DNA from: an uncultured Muribaculaceae bacterium
Lineage (GTDB): Bacteria; Bacteroidota; Bacteroidia; Bacteroidales; Muribaculaceae
NCBI GenBank assembly: GCA_910589425.1
Contig: CAJUSZ010000004.1
Location: 1-64,000 of the forward strand
Reading direction: 5' to 3'
DNA: 64,000 nucleotides
Both the position numbers and the translations under genes were made by a program. Below the pieces are notes generated by a model that was not told the origin of the DNA, ran no database searches, and saw nothing but the letters and a program-made list of their open reading frames with translations. The first letter of the stretch is position 1, and each line of letters starts with the position of its first letter. Of the stretch, positions 61,649 through 64,000 are shown piece after piece.

Positions 61649-62269
61649 ATGAAATTTGCAGCCACAGCCCGCGAAGTTTTCGACCGCGCCGTAGAAGAAT
61701 ACCACAAGCACGACAATATCGACCATCCGGCTCCGGAACCGTTCCCCCAGGGCACGCCCGAAGCCATCTTCTTCGCCAAATGCTGGATCGACGCCGTGCA
61801 ATGGCATCTGGAAGACATAATCCGCGACCCGCAGATCGATCCCGTAGAGGCTCTGGCGCTGAAGCGCCGCATCGACAGGTCGAACCAGGACCGGACCGAC
61901 ATGGTGGAGGAGATAGACTCATATCTCAGAGACCGCTTCGCAGGCGTGACACCCGCCCCCGACGCCACGATCAACACCGAATCGCCCGCATGGGCGCTCG
62001 ACAGGCTCTCGATCCTCGCCCTGAAGATATGGCACATGCGCGAGCAGACTGAGCGCACCGACGCCGACGCCGGCCACATCGGACGATGCCGGATGAAACT
62101 CGACGTGCTTCTCGAGCAGCAGAAAGACCTCACAGAGGCGATCGACACGCTTCTCGAAGACATCGAGGCCGGGAGAAAATACATGAAAGTCTACAGGCAG
62201 ATGAAGATGTATAACGATCCGGCCACAAACCCTGTCCTCTACGCAAACCGCGACGGAGAGAAAAACTGA
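61649..62269 (+). CDS. DUF4254 domain protein
   Basis: A 206-residue helical protein of the DUF4254 family (KCWIDAVQWHLEDIIRDPQ, RSNQDRTDMVEEIDSYL), typically next to a GT9 glycosyltransferase in Bacteroidota. Function unknown. There is no signal peptide, so it is cytoplasmic. The GT9 gene starts 25 bases downstream; the pairing suggests a role in envelope sugar synthesis. Confidence 0.88.
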   Translation: MKFAATAREVFDRAVEEYHKHDNIDHPAPEPFPQGTPEAIFFAKCWIDAVQWHLEDIIRDPQIDPVEALALKRRIDRSNQDRTDMVEEIDSYLRDRFAGVTPAPDATINTESPAWALDRLSILALKIWHMREQTERTDADAGHIGRCRMKLDVLLEQQKDLTEAIDTLLEDIEAGRKYMKVYRQMKMYNDPATNPVLYANRDGEKN

Positions 62270-62294
62270 TCCATAAAAACCGCCCGCAACAGGA

Positions 62295-63347
62295 ATGGGA
62301 CGACACGAGACACCGACCAACGTGCTTTGCATGCGCTTCTCGGCGCTGGGCGACATCGCCATGTCGATCCCGGCGCTCTACGACGCCTGCGAATCCCATC
62401 CCGAGGCAAATTTCATCTACCTCACACGCACCCATCCGGCGCAGCTTTTCATCAACGCCCCGCGCAATCTGACCGTGGTCGGGGTCGATCTCGCCCGATT
62501 CAAGGGGCTGGCGGGGCTGAGAAAGCTCGCCTCGCAGCTGATGAGGGAATACAGGATCGACACCGTGGTGGATCTCCACGATGTGCTGCGCACGCGCCTG
62601 CTGCGCGTCATGCTGCGCCTTCAGGGAGCCAGGTCGGCATCCATCCGCAAAGGACGGGCCGACAAGCGCCGGCTCACACGCCGCCACAACAAGATAATGC
62701 TGCAGCTCGAACCGACAGCCGACCGCTACGCGGACACATTCCGCCGAGCCCGCATCAACGCGTCCCGCCGGTTCAGATCCATCTTCCCGGAAGGGAAAGG
62801 CCCGGCGGCCGCTTTCGCCCGCGTCAGCCCACCCAAGACGGCGGGAGAGCGGTGGATAGGGATAGCCCCGTTCGCCAAGCATCCCGGCAAGATCTATCCT
62901 CCGGAGATGATGGCCGAGGTCGTGGAAAGGCTCGCGTCGCGCCCCTCCACAAAGATATTCCTTTTCGGAGCGGGAGAAAAGGAGAGGGGAGTGCTTGAAG
63001 GCTGGTGCGTCGGAAAAGAGAACGTGGTCAACATGGCCGCCGCATCGGTCGGCCTTCCCTCGGAACTGGCGCTGATAAGCCACTGCGACGTGGTTGTCTC
63101 GATGGACTCGGCCAACATGCACCTCGCGTCGCTCGCCGGAGTCCCCGTGGTGAGCGTCTGGGGCGCCACGCATCCCTACGCCGGATTCCTCGGGTTCGGG
63201 CAGGACACGGCAAACGCCGTGCAGCTCGACATGATATGCCGTCCCTGCTCGGTGTTCGGCAACAAACCCTGCCTGCGCGGCGACTACCACTGCCTGCGCG
63301 GCATCCAGCCCAGACTTATAGCAGACCGCGTGGAGCGCCTTCTCTGA
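62295..63347 (+). CDS. GT9 family glycosyltransferase (heptosyltransferase-like)
   Basis: A 350-residue GT-B enzyme, GT9 family. The N-terminal half begins VLCMRFSALGDIAMSIPALY, and the C-terminal half has IGIAPFAKHPGKIYP, the SMDSANMHLASLAGVPVV loop and WGATHPYAG, which bind the ADP-sugar. It probably adds heptose or a related sugar to the lipopolysaccharide core. It is probably co-transcribed with the DUF4254 gene. Confidence 0.92.
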   Translation: MGRHETPTNVLCMRFSALGDIAMSIPALYDACESHPEANFIYLTRTHPAQLFINAPRNLTVVGVDLARFKGLAGLRKLASQLMREYRIDTVVDLHDVLRTRLLRVMLRLQGARSASIRKGRADKRRLTRRHNKIMLQLEPTADRYADTFRRARINASRRFRSIFPEGKGPAAAFARVSPPKTAGERWIGIAPFAKHPGKIYPPEMMAEVVERLASRPSTKIFLFGAGEKERGVLEGWCVGKENVVNMAAASVGLPSELALISHCDVVVSMDSANMHLASLAGVPVVSVWGATHPYAGFLGFGQDTANAVQLDMICRPCSVFGNKPCLRGDYHCLRGIQPRLIADRVERLL

Positions 63348-63353
63348 CTCGTT

Positions 63354-64000
63354 TCAGCGAAGAAACAGACAGGCGTCGCCGTAGGAGAGGAAACGGTAGT
63401 CGGCTTCGAGCGCATGGTTGTAGAGATCGCGCCATCTCTCCGGCTGGCCGTCGCGTCCCAGAAAGGAGCTTACCAGCAGCAGAAGCGTGGAGCGCGGCTG
63501 ATGGAAGTTCGTTACCATCCCGTCCACTATATTCCAGTTGAATCCCGGAGCTATCATTATCGCCGTCGAGGCCGTGATGGCCGGCACACCGGCGGAATCC
63601 ATCAGATCAAGCAGCGGCATGAGCCTTTCGGCCGTCTCCATATCGCTCCGCTTCCTCATGGAAGCGGCGGCGTATGCCTCCCATTGCCCCACATGCATAG
63701 CAGCCCCGGCGGAAGCGGCCACCTTGTCGGCCAGAAGCGGGAGGCTCTCGAGAGTGCGCACCGACGTCGTGCCCACGGCCACAACCGGCCTACCCTCGCG
63801 CTTGGCGGCGATTATGCTCCCGAGCGAGCCGCGCGTGATGGTGAAGACCTCCGTGTGCATCGGATGCTCCCCGATCCGGTCCCCCTTCACGGGCTTGAAC
63901 GTCCCTGCCCCTACATGGAGCGTAACCGGCACCCGGGCTATCCCGGCTTTCTCCAGCCTGTCGAGCAGTCCGGGGGTGAAATGCAATCCGGCCGTAGGAG
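63354..64000 (-). CDS. queA: tRNA preQ1 ribosyltransferase-isomerase QueA, C-terminal part
   Basis: The 215 C-terminal residues of QueA, which moves the ribosyl group of SAM onto 7-aminomethyl-7-deazaguanine in tRNA (queuosine pathway). PTAGLHFT at the window edge, GTFKPVKGD, VGTTSVRTLES and NFHQPRSTLLLLVSSFLG are family motifs. The frame is open to base 64000, so the N-terminal part lies outside the window. It is convergent with the GT9 gene, 6 bases away. Confidence 0.95.
   Translation of the reverse strand, partial: PTAGLHFTPGLLDRLEKAGIARVPVTLHVGAGTFKPVKGDRIGEHPMHTEVFTITRGSLGSIIAAKREGRPVVAVGTTSVRTLESLPLLADKVAASAGAAMHVGQWEAYAAASMRKRSDMETAERLMPLLDLMDSAGVPAITASTAIMIAPGFNWNIVDGMVTNFHQPRSTLLLLVSSFLGRDGQPERWRDLYNHALEADYRFLSYGDACLFLR

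Overview
The window looks like chromosome from a member of the Bacteroidales. The evidence is Bacteroidota-type promoters (TTTG or TTG, about 20 nt, then TAnnTTTG), a DUF6029 barrel, Omp28-type proteins, a DUF4254 plus GT9 pair, an FtsI with a PASTA domain, and secreted proteins with Por-like C-terminal tails. The GC-rich codon use and gene content would fit Muribaculaceae, but the family is my inference. Almost all DNA is coding. There is no rRNA, tRNA, transposase, integrase or CRISPR array that I can see.

Layout. 0.4-5.1 kb: a plus-strand run of an M16 peptidase, DusB, an acidic-tailed DUF2807 protein and a flippase. 5.2-9.8 kb: an OmpA-like lipoprotein (minus), topA and a WYL regulator. 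10.1-18.1 kb: three large secreted proteins on the minus strand, each apparently its own transcription unit. 18.5-24.4 kb: a divergent plus-strand set of DsbD, a TlpA-like thioredoxin, a DUF6029 barrel, an Omp28-type lipoprotein and a small secreted protein. 24.4-26.0 kb: an AT-richer accessory patch with a two-gene toxin-antitoxin-like unit, short repeats, a phased 33-bp repeat and the 3' remnant of a DUF4143 ATPase gene. 26.1-32.3 kb (minus): ybeY, mnmG, apt, uvrC, ruvB, with a perfect parS-like palindrome between mnmG and apt. 32.7-34.3 kb: a small LEA-like protein and a glycosyltransferase. 34.5-50.1 kb: a full dcw cluster (rsmH, ftsL-like, ftsI, murE, mraY, murD, ftsW, murG, murC, ftsQ, ftsA, ftsZ) without mraZ in front. 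50.2-56.8 kb: an RNA methyltransferase with a long Arg/Asp tail, then purD, a membrane protein, pdxB, rnhA and queG joined by 4- or 1-base overlaps. 57.0-61.4 kb: recA and a four-subunit 2-oxoacid:ferredoxin oxidoreductase. 61.6-64.0 kb: DUF4254 protein, GT9 heptosyltransferase-like enzyme, and the 3' part of queA (minus), cut by the window edge.

The least ordinary part is 10-24 kb. DsbD brings electrons across the inner membrane, TlpA and an Omp28 lipoprotein carry CxxC thioredoxin-like sites on the other side, and the divergent 1270-residue secreted protein carries the same CTNCP site and PSG-VNR loop. This suggests an extracytoplasmic thiol relay reaching secreted or surface proteins, which is inference from gene content. 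The parS-like site next to mnmG, the repeat-bounded low-GC island and the inverted-repeat element at the murG/murC joint are the other main leads.
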